Of a stretch of 64,000 nt of DNA, positions 1 through 10,787 are shown piece after piece; within the stretch, counting starts at the first letter, position 1; each line of letters begins with the position of its first letter. Source of the stretch: Peronospora farinosa (lineage: Eukaryota; Oomycota; Peronosporomycetes; Peronosporales; Peronosporaceae); NCBI GenBank assembly GCA_947646735.1, contig CANTFK010000107.1:124001-188000 (forward strand), read 5' to 3'. The position numbers and the translations under genes are program-made. The notes beneath the pieces were generated by a model that was given only the letters and a program-made list of their open reading frames with translations, ran no database searches and was not told the origin of the DNA.

Positions 1-1
1 G

Positions 2-2725
2 TTATACTCTCCCCTCTCTCGGACGCGATCTTCGGGTGAACTCGTTGTCCGCTGCGAAGCAGAGGTGAAAGGGTTACACACAGGGATGTCTGACGGTGGG
101 CTTGAACGCATCACTCGGTCATTTATGTATATTGGGGTCGAGGGCACCGACACTGAGCATGCCTCGCCTCGCGATGACTCGGCGTACTCCGAGGTGGCTC
201 AGGAGATGTACAATCTTGCATCCACTTCTCGACGCGGTCAAGGCAAAATGCTGGTTGAAGAAGAGCTCATTGAGAGTGTGTATACGTGGGAGGTACCCTA
301 TCAACTTCTTCAGTTGATACTATCGGATTTGCTGTTAAAACTTGATTTATTGAAGCGCGAGATTGCGCTTGAAGACGGTGATGACAGCTGTTCATCAACT
401 CCGTCAAGCCAGCTTTCGACTCCTGGTGTTGGCAACTATGCACTGCCGATAGTGATCTCTTCATCTCCAAGGGCACTTAGTGTAGTGCAAGAAACCGAAA
501 CCGAACACACGACAGAGTTATGGGAGTCTTTCCGATCGGCCGCGTCCGGAATGAGCTCCCCATTTACACTAGAAAATCGATTTAGACCAGCCACCAGCAT
601 CGGAATGCTTTCTGAGATGATCATTCAAATCCAAGATGATGTCATTGAACGGAAAAAGCGCAAGTGGCGTCTGGAGCTTATTAAGACTGTAGAGCAATAC
701 ATCTCGGAGGTTGAGGACTCAATATTGCGCTACGGGGCCACACAACACGCCGGGCTTACTTTCAAGCCAAGCACGATGAAAGCAGACGCAGATCTACGCT
801 TTCTGGCGTTAAATCTTCATCAGCAATTGATGACGGTAGGCAATGCAGCCCCGACATCCGAAATGGACGTTCAATTTGGTGATCAAGCTAGCGCAGCCCG
901 CTATGCTCGTCTTGTGAACACGTTTATTGGGACGCTTATGTTATCGTCACCTTTGCACTTGTCTAGACAGTCGAGCATGCAAGGACCGCAGAGTGACCTC
1001 GATTCTGTGCAATTCATAGACGACAATGCAAGTGACATAAAAGATGCCCCATCCTCCTCGCCGGAAGAACCACCACTTGAACCTGTTGATGCGCTACGTC
1101 GTCGTGTGATTTCGTTTGATTCTGCGGAGACTATTGTCAACAAGGGAGCTTCGGATCAGTGTGTTGCAGTTCCTTCTGAACAGCGGAAGCTGGCTGAAAC
1201 TATTGTAGCGATGGGAATCACCGAAGAGGAAATCCAAAGCATTTACGAGTTAGACGAAAATGTTGGTGTATCAGATGCAATGGATATTGTAGCCGCTATA
1301 ATGTCAGGCTGCTCAGATGATGAAATGAAGCATGCAGTGCCAAGCAGTGGATGTTTCTCGTCATCGCAGGATTCAACGTCTGGTAAGGAGATGCAGAAAG
1401 CGTCTATGAATATTGATACGAGTGCTAGTGGGCATGATCCGTTTGATAAGCACCGAATGTACGGCACCACGACGGTAGGAGCCTTTGCAGCGCATGTCTA
1501 CGGGTTTAAGAGCGGTGGTGTGCGTCAGATGCGTGAAGAGTTAGAAAGACTTCATACGCGTTTGGTGAAAGCAGCGGAGGCGAGTTCCGATCTCACAATG
1601 GATGCGTTGGAGCGCAAGTACAACGAGCTAAAATGGGATGTCGAGCGCCGACTTGAGGTGGCGTTCTGTCAGGCAATGAGCGCGCTAGTCACGTGCTTCC
1701 AGCAAACACTTTACGTGCATACGCACGACAATCGGGATTTTGGTCCCTATCCACTAAAGGCCTGCGGCGTTGACTATCTCGAAATGCTTACGAGGGTTGG
1801 TTTCTTGTTCTCTGTGGAAAGCTTGCTGTCAACATACGGCAATGAATTAGGAATGCTAGGTGATACGGAAGCAGCCGTTAAGGAGCTCGGACGGGTGTGC
1901 ATAAAGTTGCGACCTGTCAAGTCTCCTCGTGCTGCGGCTTTCCGCGTTTCTATCACCTCAGGGCCATCAGGCATCGTGATCGAGCTTCCAATTATCACAC
2001 GTCGTGCGAGTGAGTTTCCCGATGGAAGTATGCACCGAGTTCCAGGACAGGACGCAGTATCTGGGGCCATTTATCTGTCACTATCGACTCCAGAGCAGAG
2101 AATTCGCGCGAAATTTTTATTTCAGAAGCCCATTCGAGTGGTGCCTGTAATTTTTTCGCAGGGACTGAATGAAATGCAGACAGTTGCAAACACTGTCGGC
2201 ATTGACTCGCTACAGAAAGAGATCAATGCGGAGAATGTGGTCGAGTTGGAGGCATACGTTAATAACTTTGCTAATTGGGTCTCTAAGAAACAGCTCCGCG
2301 ATAAAACGTCAACTCCCATCTATGACATTAAAGAACTCGATCTGATCCAGACATCGTTAGCAGCGCTAAAGTCCAACATCCAACTTTCTGGGCGGTCCAA
2401 GCGCATGGCGATTTTGAGTTTGTCGTCATCCATTGCTCGTTCCGTGGGGGGCGGCCGTGTGACGATGTGCAAATCGGCCAAAGATCGGACGTCCATGTCG
2501 ATAACGCTCGAGGAAGCGAACCTGCTGGTACGCTCACATGGTCTTCTCGCTGACGATGTTGAAGCATTCACGAATTTGCTTCGTACTTATGGTGTTCGTC
2601 GTGAGAATGCGCGTAAGAATATCGGCAAAGCGCAGTATTGCTTCAGTGCGCTACAGAACTATATGCTGCCGCAAGACTATCAGTGTCCGCCAGGCACAGG
2701 AGGCGGCAGTCGGGCGTATTCGTAG
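2..2725 (+). CDS. INPP4-like phosphatidylinositol-3,4-bisphosphate 4-phosphatase, 5' end outside window
   Basis: The product resembles type I/II inositol polyphosphate 4-phosphatases, which remove the 4-phosphate from PI(3,4)P2 at endosomal and plasma membranes. The decisive evidence is the CX5R phosphatase loop CKSAKDRTSMS at nt 2468-2500, which matches the INPP4 signature; Cys (2468-2470) and Arg (2486-2488) are intact. The frame is open without a stop back to base 2, so the window probably starts inside the gene. The residues before the first ATG at 86 (ending ELVVRCEAEVKG) look like a beta-strand of an N-terminal C2 domain, so starting at ATG 86 (879 aa) is the alternative. A Ser/Asp-rich linker (about nt 1000-1450) separates an N-terminal helical part from the phosphatase part. 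No intron is needed. The gene ends 122 bp from the convergent RWP-RK gene. Family assignment is firm; substrate is inferred from the family. Confidence 0.85.
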   Translation, partial: LYSPLSRTRSSGELVVRCEAEVKGLHTGMSDGGLERITRSFMYIGVEGTDTEHASPRDDSAYSEVAQEMYNLASTSRRGQGKMLVEEELIESVYTWEVPYQLLQLILSDLLLKLDLLKREIALEDGDDSCSSTPSSQLSTPGVGNYALPIVISSSPRALSVVQETETEHTTELWESFRSAASGMSSPFTLENRFRPATSIGMLSEMIIQIQDDVIERKKRKWRLELIKTVEQYISEVEDSILRYGATQHAGLTFKPSTMKADADLRFLALNLHQQLMTVGNAAPTSEMDVQFGDQASAARYARLVNTFIGTLMLSSPLHLSRQSSMQGPQSDLDSVQFIDDNASDIKDAPSSSPEEPPLEPVDALRRRVISFDSAETIVNKGASDQCVAVPSEQRKLAETIVAMGITEEEIQSIYELDENVGVSDAMDIVAAIMSGCSDDEMKHAVPSSGCFSSSQDSTSGKEMQKASMNIDTSASGHDPFDKHRMYGTTTVGAFAAHVYGFKSGGVRQMREELERLHTRLVKAAEASSDLTMDALERKYNELKWDVERRLEVAFCQAMSALVTCFQQTLYVHTHDNRDFGPYPLKACGVDYLEMLTRVGFLFSVESLLSTYGNELGMLGDTEAAVKELGRVCIKLRPVKSPRAAAFRVSITSGPSGIVIELPIITRRASEFPDGSMHRVPGQDAVSGAIYLSLSTPEQRIRAKFLFQKPIRVVPVIFSQGLNEMQTVANTVGIDSLQKEINAENVVELEAYVNNFANWVSKKQLRDKTSTPIYDIKELDLIQTSLAALKSNIQLSGRSKRMAILSLSSSIARSVGGGRVTMCKSAKDRTSMSITLEEANLLVRSHGLLADDVEAFTNLLRTYGVRRENARKNIGKAQYCFSALQNYMLPQDYQCPPGTGGGSRAYS

Positions 2726-2847
2726 AACGGCGCGTTGATGGCATTGCATTGATATCAAGTCTTGACAAGAGTAATTTGTGTATCAATATTTCCGTTTCAC
2801 TAGACCAGACTACGAACAAGTACGTGGAAGACGCTGACATCGAGTGC

Positions 2848-3804
2848 TCAGTGGCCCAATGCCAGAATATCCTGCATCGACATTGTGCGAGTGCGAGTGT
2901 GCGGCTGTCGTGGCTGCTGGGTGCTGCTCTCGTAAATGGTCCGCATTGATGGCATGTCACTTTGGAAGCTTGTGAGGATGAATGCATCGACGAGTAAGTT
3001 TAAGGACGGCATAGGAGACGGCGCCGGTCTGGAAAGAGTGTCGGCTTGCGCAGGGTTTCTTGGCGCTCTCCAGGGATTGTTCTTCAGACAAGAACTCGCA
3101 GTCGAGAAGGTGACGCCTGCCTCCTTGCTTGGGCTGACACGATGAAGGTCGCCGTGTGTCGTTGCTGATGGTGTCAGCAATGATGCTGCTAGCGAGAACG
3201 GAGGGGGAAAGGGTGTCGTAGCCTGCGGAGTCATCGATGCATTGGTCATGAAACCACTCTCATCTGACTCGGACATGCGTTCATCATCGTCAGAAACATT
3301 GGTGGTGGTGTTGGAAAGTGTTGGGGAGGAGCACCAGGAGTTCGAACGCCCAACGGATTCTTTGGATGGTGCCGTTGCCCACAGTGACGGGAGAACTGAC
3401 GGGGAGGTTTTCACTTGTAGCAAACGTTTGGCGCTGGCGCCACGAAGGCTGGGAGCATTGGAGTGAAGTACAGCCGTGGGCAACGACTCACCTTCCTTTT
3501 CGAGCTTGCGTCTCAGGTTCTCCAGAGCTTCTAGACGGATCCGCTCGACATTCTTCTCGCTTCGGAAGCCTAGGTATGGCCAGCGTCGGATACCTAATGA
3601 ACGACACACACGAATGAGCGTGCGGCTACTGATGCCGAGATCGTCAGCGGCTTTCTTGGCGGTGCACGTGAATAGATCGGCAAGAATGTCAAAGGACAGG
3701 GTCTTGATGCCATGTCTTGTGTGGACACGGACGATATATGAGGCGTGTGATGCTGCCAGAGAGCTGTTATGACGAGACATGTCTGGTAAGGATGAGGACG
3801 TCAT
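2848..3804 (-). CDS. RWP-RK domain putative transcription factor
   Basis: A single-exon 318-aa protein with one RWP-RK DNA-binding domain near the N-terminus. The domain runs from about residue 38 to 90: a helix-turn-helix-like stretch (TAKKAADDLGISSRTLIRVC) is followed by SLGIRRWPYLGFRSEKN, with RWP at residues 74-76. In this family the motif is usually RWPxRK; here it reads RWPYLGF, so the RK pair is not conserved. After a basic, charged helix (residues 90-110) the rest is Ser/Thr/Pro-rich and probably disordered. The frame stays open upstream to 3906 through a GTG, but the first ATG is at 3804 and another at 3780 gives 310 aa; both keep the domain. Oomycetes have expanded families of such proteins, presumed transcriptional regulators; targets cannot be read here. 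It is convergent with the upstream phosphatase gene. Confidence 0.8.
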   Translation of the reverse strand: MTSSSLPDMSRHNSSLAASHASYIVRVHTRHGIKTLSFDILADLFTCTAKKAADDLGISSRTLIRVCRSLGIRRWPYLGFRSEKNVERIRLEALENLRRKLEKEGESLPTAVLHSNAPSLRGASAKRLLQVKTSPSVLPSLWATAPSKESVGRSNSWCSSPTLSNTTTNVSDDDERMSESDESGFMTNASMTPQATTPFPPPFSLAASLLTPSATTHGDLHRVSPSKEAGVTFSTASSCLKNNPWRAPRNPAQADTLSRPAPSPMPSLNLLVDAFILTSFQSDMPSMRTIYESSTQQPRQPHTRTRTMSMQDILALGH

Positions 3805-4071
3805 TAATGGTGCAGCGATGATGTGCACGGAAGGAATGGGCTTATAACGATGTAATGAATACCGGTGTTGGCGGATGTTACTTGTGGTCGAGTGGACAAT
3901 GTGCACGCGTTGACCAGAAGCTGGGGTACTAGAGAGCGTTGGTTGTGGTCTGCCACAGCAAATTCAATGATGACAGGTAACGTGGGACTTTGGCCGGATC
4001 TTGTGGGATAAGAACGATGGCGACGTGCAAGGAAAGACCGGCGGAAAAAAACCTACGCTGAAGAGATCGAC

Positions 4072-4098
4072 GTGGTCGGCGTGGTCGGCGTGGTCGGC
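4072..4098 (+). repeat. 9-bp tandem repeat (GTGGTCGGC x3)
   Basis: Three perfect copies of a 9-bp unit followed by a partial fourth. It lies in DNA without a convincing gene; a Pro/Arg-rich reverse-strand reading frame that covers it is an artefact of the repeat. Confidence 0.9.
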
Positions 4099-5991
4099 GT
4101 GGCGGAACCGCTGGAACTCTACGCCAGTGTTCCGCCCTTTTGCGTCTTTCTAACGTGCTGCCAAGTTGTCGTACGAACTGTGCCGAAAAAAAGACGCACG
4201 CGGCGGTTTTGTCACCATCTCGGATCTTCGACGAAACACGCGCAGCGGCCAAGTCATTACACGGAAAATGGCCGGTTGAGCGCTCGTTAAACTAAAGTGA
4301 TCAAGTTTGCGTTGAGTAAGGGGTTTGGGAGCAGAACTCCGCTTAATATACTCGCGACGCGATGGAGGTACTCTGATGTGGTTTTTACAGCTACTGTTGT
4401 CTGATGCAGTTATTGTCGTACTACGAGGACACTCAAAGACGAGAATTGGGTTCGGATAACCGGAAAGGCCTGTCCTTTCCTCTGAGATCCAGTGTTTGAT
4501 TGTCGCGCGTGGTGAAGTTCCGACTTGTACAGGAAGACACCGTCGTACACTTTGATAGAACTCTGACGTTCTGTTATTAACGTTGCTTCGCTATGTTGAT
4601 GGTTGACCATCGTGCATTTTCAATGAACCCTCTCAAGCTTTTGCAACAGTACGAAGCAAGTCTTTTTATTATTACTACTAGTCGGACAAGTGAAACGGAA
4701 ATTCCAGAGACCGTCGAGAGCCTTGAGATGGGGTCAGTTCGACGAGACCACTGTCAAGCGTTAATCCTGACAGCTATATACATTCAACGCAGTTCATTTC
4801 TCCGCCAAAGGTGGGAAATTGAAAGGATCGTCAAGAGTTTGCTTTATCAAATAGATAGACGTGCTTTGCATTGGATTTGTCTCGAAGAAGAGAAAGTGAT
4901 CTGCAACGTTGAGCGAGAAACTACTAACGGTTGAATCTTGTCCGTCTTTGGCAACTTGCACTGGGCAACGGCAAATGCAACTGCTGTCGTGATCTTTTAA
5001 AGAACAAAAACACCACCGACTCCATGACAGCCCCACTCGTACTGCACGTTATTGCCTCTACGCCAACGTCAAGTACTTTCTACTACCCCTACTAATGTAC
5101 GACATGACAAACATGACGTGACAGGCGCATGATTCGATGGTCAAACGCACTTGACTACTCCATACGTTTGGAAATTAGTGCATTGCATTGTCGTCCCCAC
5201 ACTTTATTTCTCGAGCTCGTTTTCCTCTGCTGCAAGTCGTCTCTAGTTGTACAGTCGATGTTTACTAGGGATAATTAATGACACGTCATGACCCTGCGGT
5301 GCTGCATACATCAGTTCAGCCATGAGTAACTAATTACGCCCAATACAAAACGGACGAGATGATCAATTTTATCTCGTCCGCCATTATTAATTGCCGCTCG
5401 ACTGGAACGTTTACTACCCTTCATATGGGGCCAAAATCTCCTGTTTCACTAAAGATCCTTCCGTTTTTACCGAACAGCACCGACTTTCGTGCTTGTATCG
5501 TTTTTCGAGTCGTTGTTGTGACTGTATTGAACGACCGACCCAAAAAAATAACGCAAGGGTGGGGGGGGAGCAACAAATGAGACGATACAGCAAACGAAAT
5601 TGACCTGTCCCCGTCGCAGACTTCGTTGCATCGAAGTCGAACGAACGTGTTGGGCCAGAACAATACCCTGTCGATAGAGCGGATCTAATCAACGGATCAC
5701 AGAAAAGATTTTGGACTAAAAACAGTCACTAGCTCTTAAACTGGACTCGACCGGTTTCCAAATCTTCCCCTACTGTACCTCTTCTTTTTCTTACATGTCA
5801 TGCTATTATCTTTTTTCCCGCTACAAAGTCCCCAGTCCCAACCCTTCAACGCTACTTGTTGAAATCCCCATGATCTCTGCAGTAGTCGTTTCGTTGTGCA
5901 CCCGACGACTGTCAGTGGTAGATGACGCAATGTTCTGTTTTTTGATCTTGACCGACTTGGAAAGACCCACCACATTCTGTAAAAAACCTCA
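4099..5991. other. Intergenic stretch, no supported gene
   Basis: About 1.9 kb between the RWP-RK gene and the small spliced gene. Reading frames are all short, in conflicting directions, and show no domain or codon pattern. No RNA gene or repeat family member was recognised. Confidence 0.5.
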
Positions 5992-6368
5992 TTATTGACC
6001 TTCCATATTTAATATAACAGATGATGTCTTAGAGTATCTACCACGTACAGAGGTCACACCCATTTTCTTGCAGAGCGCCTCGGCCTCCGCCCATTTGAGT
6101 ACACCGTGTTCAAGACACCATTTCTGGGCCATGTGGCTGTCTGCCCGTTGCTGCAATAGACTCTCGTAAAACACGCGATCAGCAAAACCCTGTTCGTGCG
6201 TGAAAAAACTTGTGAGATTTAATAAAAACGATTTAATCCCCTAAAACCTTGCAGCCAAGAGACGAGGTTGACATGTAGAAACAAACGTACAGGTGACGGT
6301 GTCGGGTGCTTCTGGCCGGGCTTGCGGTTAGCCTCCTGCTCCTTGGACCAGTCTTCCTCCTCGATCAT
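5992..6368 (-). CDS. Small conserved-looking two-exon protein, function unknown (join 6291..6368 and 5992..6189)
   Basis: The 91-aa product is split by a 101-nt intron (6190-6290) with GTACGT at the 5' end and CAG at the 3' end. Exon 1 (6368-6291) encodes 26 residues from an ATG (MIEEEDWSKEQEANRKPGQK and six more). Exon 2 (6189-5992) continues in phase 0 with GFADRVFYESLLQQRADS and a helical, Cys-containing segment with AQKWCLEHGVLKWAEAEAL. The fluent join of two charged pieces is the main support. I do not recognise the family. No signal peptide or membrane segment is visible, so a small soluble helical protein is likely. An extra upstream exon cannot be excluded. Confidence 0.6.
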
Positions 6369-6960
6369 TTTAATACAAAATGCGCAAAAAGAATGAAAAA
6401 ACAGTGTCACTCTCGTGAGGGGATAGTGATGATAGGTCTGCGACGTGTGCAACTTCAATCTCAAAGGTTGATGAAATCTGTCTTCATCTTACAGCGCGTA
6501 CTTGGTGTAAGTATGACGACACACCTTGACTAAGTTGATCGTACGACCTTGTGGCCCCGCGTTTCTCTTCACCGCCACCTTGTAACGCCTTTAATGCAGT
6601 TCATACTTATCGAAGGCATTACGCCACAGCGAACGGCGATGGTAAAGATGAGGCTACCATACAGTAGTAATACGTATGCACAATATTTTCTCTAAATTTG
6701 GTTTCTCTAAATTTAGTTAGAAATTCCATAATCCTCTATTTATTCTCAATTTTTTTTATAAAGTTAATTAAGGCTTACAGTTTTGTATAATTAACTGAAC
6801 TACAGTATGGTTTAATACTTATTTTTCCAGCTCTTTGGGCCACGTACTAATCTTGTACTGATTTAAAAGCTAGCTACGTACTCAAATTATGGGTATATAA
6901 AATTGTGTTTTAGATATGTATACACCGTCTACATACATACCAACAGCTCTTTGACAATCG
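6369..6960. other. AT-rich intergenic region upstream of the 6961 gene
   Basis: About 590 bp, strongly AT-rich between 6680 and 6920, with a TATA-like stretch (GGGTATATAAAATTG, 6890-6904) roughly 60 bp before the ATG at 6961. It could hold the divergent promoters of the two flanking genes. No coding content seen. Confidence 0.4.
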
Positions 6961-8344
6961 ATGGCAGCGCTGTCACGACTGCTTGTCTTTTGTGACTACC
7001 TTGAGAATCGTCTACACACGTCGAGTCTATCGTTACTACGTCGTATACTACTCGACTTTTATGCCGGCAATGAACACACATTGGTGGACTTTATGCGTCT
7101 GGGCGCAAGTGTCGTGTCTGTGATGCCCATAGAGAAGACAGGTTCTCACCATCGGAAAGAGGCGACACAATTGTTAATACAGCAGATAATAGGAGATCAC
7201 AACGTTCGGAAAGAAGACGTACCGTCGAATCAGGTGAATATTCATCAATCGACTCAGAATCAGATGGACACGATAGGATCCCAGCAATTGGAAGCGTGTG
7301 TTTTCCGTTTCTTGTCGGCTCGTGTAGCAACCAAAAACATTTTGTGGCTGCGTGATATGTATTACGAATTTTGCAAAGGTGAGGATGCAATGCTGCATGA
7401 GTTTGTGATGCGTGGCAACGAGCCCATTTGTGTCATCCCCGTGGATATCCAAGCTTTGGGTATGGCTCCACTGCCGCCATCACCGCTAACAGTGGGTACT
7501 ATAAGGAAGATGAAGACGGACACCTCAGCTTCGACGTCGTCACGGGCAACAACACCATCACAAACATTATCCCCCCAGAGAAAGAGGAGGAGGGAAAAAA
7601 AGAGAGCAGCAAGGTACAAGTGGAGGGATGGACATGACTGGGAATGCTTCTGACAGTCACAAGAGAAAGAAGAGTCGCAGAACTTTAGTGGCTGCACAGA
7701 GAAAAATTGATATTGCTGCTACAATAAAGGCGACACCGGAATCTTTGGCGTCTCCTTCAGCAGATGAGGTACGACAGAGCATTGTGACTGCGGTGAAGCG
7801 GATAGAGGAGAAAGAGCCGTGGAAGTGCACGTTCAAGATCGAAACTCTAGTGATGCCATTTTCACGAATCAGACATCCAAAGTTGGCGGAGGCGCTGCAA
7901 ACATTTTGGGAGACTCATGCTCGAGCGGTTTGGGAGCGTAAGTTTTGGTCACCTCTCCCTTGTCCCCGCACGCACCAACTTCATAATGAACGACGATGTC
8001 GTCAGAGCAAAGCGCTAGTCTTTTTCGAAAAGCGTGTGCTGATTCCTGTGGATAAAGATCTCGGAGCATCTTTCTTCGTCGATATGGATCGGCGTAGAAC
8101 ACCTTACAGTGGATGGTTCTACCTTGACGAAGCTGTGGACTTGTTCACGCTGGCACAGCGCTACAGTTTGTCCGTTTGCCTACAGTATATAGAGCTGGAG
8201 GCATGGAAGCGGTTTCCCATTGCCCCCGGTGTAGGCCGGAGATTTTCTTCGGAAAGCATGTGGTCGTCGTCCACACAACTAAGACCAGTACTGAGCCAGA
8301 TCATGGCTGCCAAGGCCAAGACGGATGTCAAACAGCCTTCATAA
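6961..8344 (+). CDS. Unknown protein with duplicated N-terminal module; probable two-exon gene (join 6961..7613 and 7657..8344)
   Basis: Two long open frames overlap here. Removing a 43-nt GT-AG segment (7614-7656, GTACAAG to CTGACAG) joins them in frame into one 446-aa product, and the total length stays divisible by three. The N-terminal half has two related modules of about 50 aa: LLRRILLDFYAGNEHTLVDF then ASVVSVMPIE (about residues 23-60), and WLRDMYYEFCKGEDAMLHEF then EPICVIPVD (about residues 128-165). Both have the form helix, acidic turn, LxxFxxxG, VxxVxPI. A basic Ser/Thr linker (RKRRREKK and HKRKKSRR flank the intron) precedes a C-terminal region rich in aromatic and basic residues. 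I do not recognise the family. The intron is short; the alternative is two separate genes, the second starting at ATG 7628. No signal peptide. Confidence 0.55.
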
Positions 8345-9182
8345 CAAAGAATACGTCTAGCACGAAAGGTTGTAAGCGATTGCCACAAACGCCTTATATT
8401 GTACAAGCATTTCATCGCAAGCTTTAAGCGAATCACCCCCGATTTATCAAATCTGTTTGGTCAGAATCATTAGCACCTTAGGGTGATAGCGCCTCTTAGA
8501 TTTTAGACATCCTGTACTCAAAAGTTCTTCGTCTTCAAGATCGATCCACGAAAGTATTTACGATTGACTTAATTGTCAATCAGTACATGCATGATACGCG
8601 TACATGAACGTTGTCAATTCCTTTGTCGAAGCACATAATCAGGAAGGTGATTTACTTTTTTCTTTTGCCACTTCCTAACGGCACGCATTCATATCGTCAA
8701 GATAGGAACCGTTTGGGAATAGTCTTGTTCACAACTTAACGTTCTCCAGGAATCAACACTCTATGTTACGTCTTTACTACTCCTACACAATTCGCGGCAT
8801 GTCAGTTTGCTATATCTACGCATTGATAAGGGGTTTGCTAGCACATATATTTTTAATTTATATATGTTTTGTTGCTGGGGTCCTTCGAAGCAGAGAGTGA
8901 TTACAACCTTCAGTATGCACCAGAAAAAGCCGATTATGGTGACAAGACATTTCCATTTGAAACACAAAACTCACCTTGATTGCAAAAACGTAAATGTTCT
9001 TTAGAGTCAATAGAGTTTTTTTCTTAGCTTATGTTGACTACGTCCTTTGAATCCTTCCATCATTTCCTGAGAAAGTAGTCACAAAAGGCAATACCGTTGC
9101 ATAACTTTGGTAAGATCAGGCTTTCAAACGCTAGTCTGTTGTCGTAGGAGCAGGTTCAAATTGATTCCGGCAAAAGCCTCGT
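8345..9182. other. Intergenic stretch, no supported gene
   Basis: About 840 bp separating the unknown two-exon gene from the effector locus. AT-rich, with only short unsupported reading frames and no recognised repeat. Confidence 0.5.
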
Positions 9183-10787
9183 TCAATGCCACTCATCCGG
9201 TAGCTTGTTCAGGTCTATTATCGGCCGTTCCGCCACTGGTGCTGGGTCTGGGGCTGGTGCTGGGCCAGATGCTAATGCTGGTGCTGGGTCTGGGTCTGGT
9301 ACTAGGTCTGATGCTGGTTTTGATGTTGATGCTGATCCTGGTGGACGCTTAGAATTCTGCCGTTTCGCCGGTGGATGCTCTTCCAAGTCAGAATTCTTTC
9401 GTTTTTTTCTCCTCAACAGAAGCTTTCCGTCCTGTTGTCTTTTTTTCAAGGCTATTTGCAGTTCTTCAGCGATAGGTTTCACTCTCTCGATCTGTGTTCC
9501 CTCAATTAAAACTTTGTCCAGATTATCGTCGGAAACACGTTGAAGAATGGGGAGAATCGTTTCTAGATTATCCTTGTAATCAAGTCCAATGACGGAAAAC
9601 GTCGTCTCAAATGCTTCCATTTTATTCGAGAATTTTGACCAGACGAAGTCGACCCACGCGGCAAAGGCCGGCCTTCTGAAAAGATTGCTGTCTGTCTGTT
9701 GGAGATCTAAAATATCAAAAACCTCCTTCGCGCCTTTGTTTTCCCACTGCTTGAACTAGTAGTTTAGTATCTTTCGAATAGCTGATACCTTAAAAGCTTT
9801 TTTTAATGTTGCACGATCTTCCTCCTCTAGAGCACCCACTAGAGCATTCTTACTCTTGTAAAAAGATGATAGTTTGTCGAGAATCATCTTATCCGGTTCA
9901 TCATCAGGGTATCGCTGCCAGATAAAGTTGGCCCACTTGTGAAAGATCGGGCTTTTTAGAGGTTTACCATCCGTCTTGTCGAGTTGCAACAGCTTGAACA
10001 CATCTTCCTCATTTCGCTTGTCACTTTTCCACTTATCCACCTGGAGGTCTAGCAACTTTCTAGCGCGGTTTTTCGATTTACCAAAACCCGTTTTTGTTCC
10101 CTCAACCAGAACTTTAGCTAGTTCATCGCCCTTAAACTGTTTGGCCAAGACTTTATACGTCTTGCGTTTTGGAGTCGTGTATATTTCACTTACAAACTTA
10201 ATCCACTTAAGAAACACTGGGCTTTCGAAAGGATTGCTTTTCGGCTGGTCAAGCTCCAAAAGCTTATACACCTCTTCCTCATTTCGCCCGTCGCTTACCC
10301 ACTTATGGACCTGGAGGTCTAGCAGTTCGAGAGCAATGTCCCTCGTTGTGTCAATCTTTGTACCCGCAACGAGAAAACAGCTGAGAGCATCACCCTGAAA
10401 ATGACCTGCTAATGTTTTGAACATCACCTCATTTACAGCTTCTTTCTGGAGCTTTGGGTCTTGTGACTTAACAGACTTTTTCCAGTCACGAAGAAAATTC
10501 TCGCCGTTTTGGGTTACACGAGCAAATTCCTCACTCATGGTTTCAATCGTAGCAGACGGCTGCGTGGGTGCGTGGAAATTCTTTAGTATAGTTACGATAT
10601 CCGCCGGTGGACCACCTCTCTCCTCGGAGCTGTAGTAATTCGAATCCATGCTCACGCTGGAGCCCGAGATGAGAGTGTTCGTCACATTCCATGTAGTGGA
10701 CTTGTGTGCACTGCGGATGGCATGCACAGGCATCACGGATGCCGCGCATGCAGCTGACCATACGATCAGCGCGGTAATAATCAGCAT
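9183..10787 (-). pseudogene. Secreted WY-domain effector candidate (EER-type, no RXLR) interrupted by one in-frame amber codon
   Basis: ATG at 10787 opens with a hydrophobic signal peptide (about residues 1-23, ending MPVHA). No RXLR follows, but an EER motif sits at residues 55-57, as in RXLR-less downy-mildew effectors. Residues about 85-343 contain at least two WY-type repeats (ESPVFLKWIKFVSEIY and KSPIFHKWANFIWQRY), each preceded by an EExVxKLLxLD helix. Translation stops at TAG 9756-9758. The same frame then stays open for 190 more codons and continues the repeat pattern with a third W-box (RPAFAAWVDFVWSKF), a basic run RRKKRK (9396-9413), a Pro/Ala/Asp-rich repeat (about 9210-9330) and a DLNKLP tail (9198-9215). 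So one nonsense codon cuts the reading frame; true loss, readthrough or a base error are all possible. A truncated relative lies at 50140. The role, host-cell manipulation after secretion, is inferred from the class. Confidence 0.8.

Noticed and set aside
3929..4252. 107-aa minus-strand frame rich in Pro/Arg
   Set aside because: The composition comes from the 9-bp GTGGTCGGC repeat; no other support.
4593..4934. 113-aa plus-strand frame
   Set aside because: No domain, no promoter context, conflicting frames on both strands.
9205..9543. 112-aa plus-strand Gly/Ala-rich frame
   Set aside because: Complement of the effector's Pro/Ala/Asp repeat; no independent evidence.
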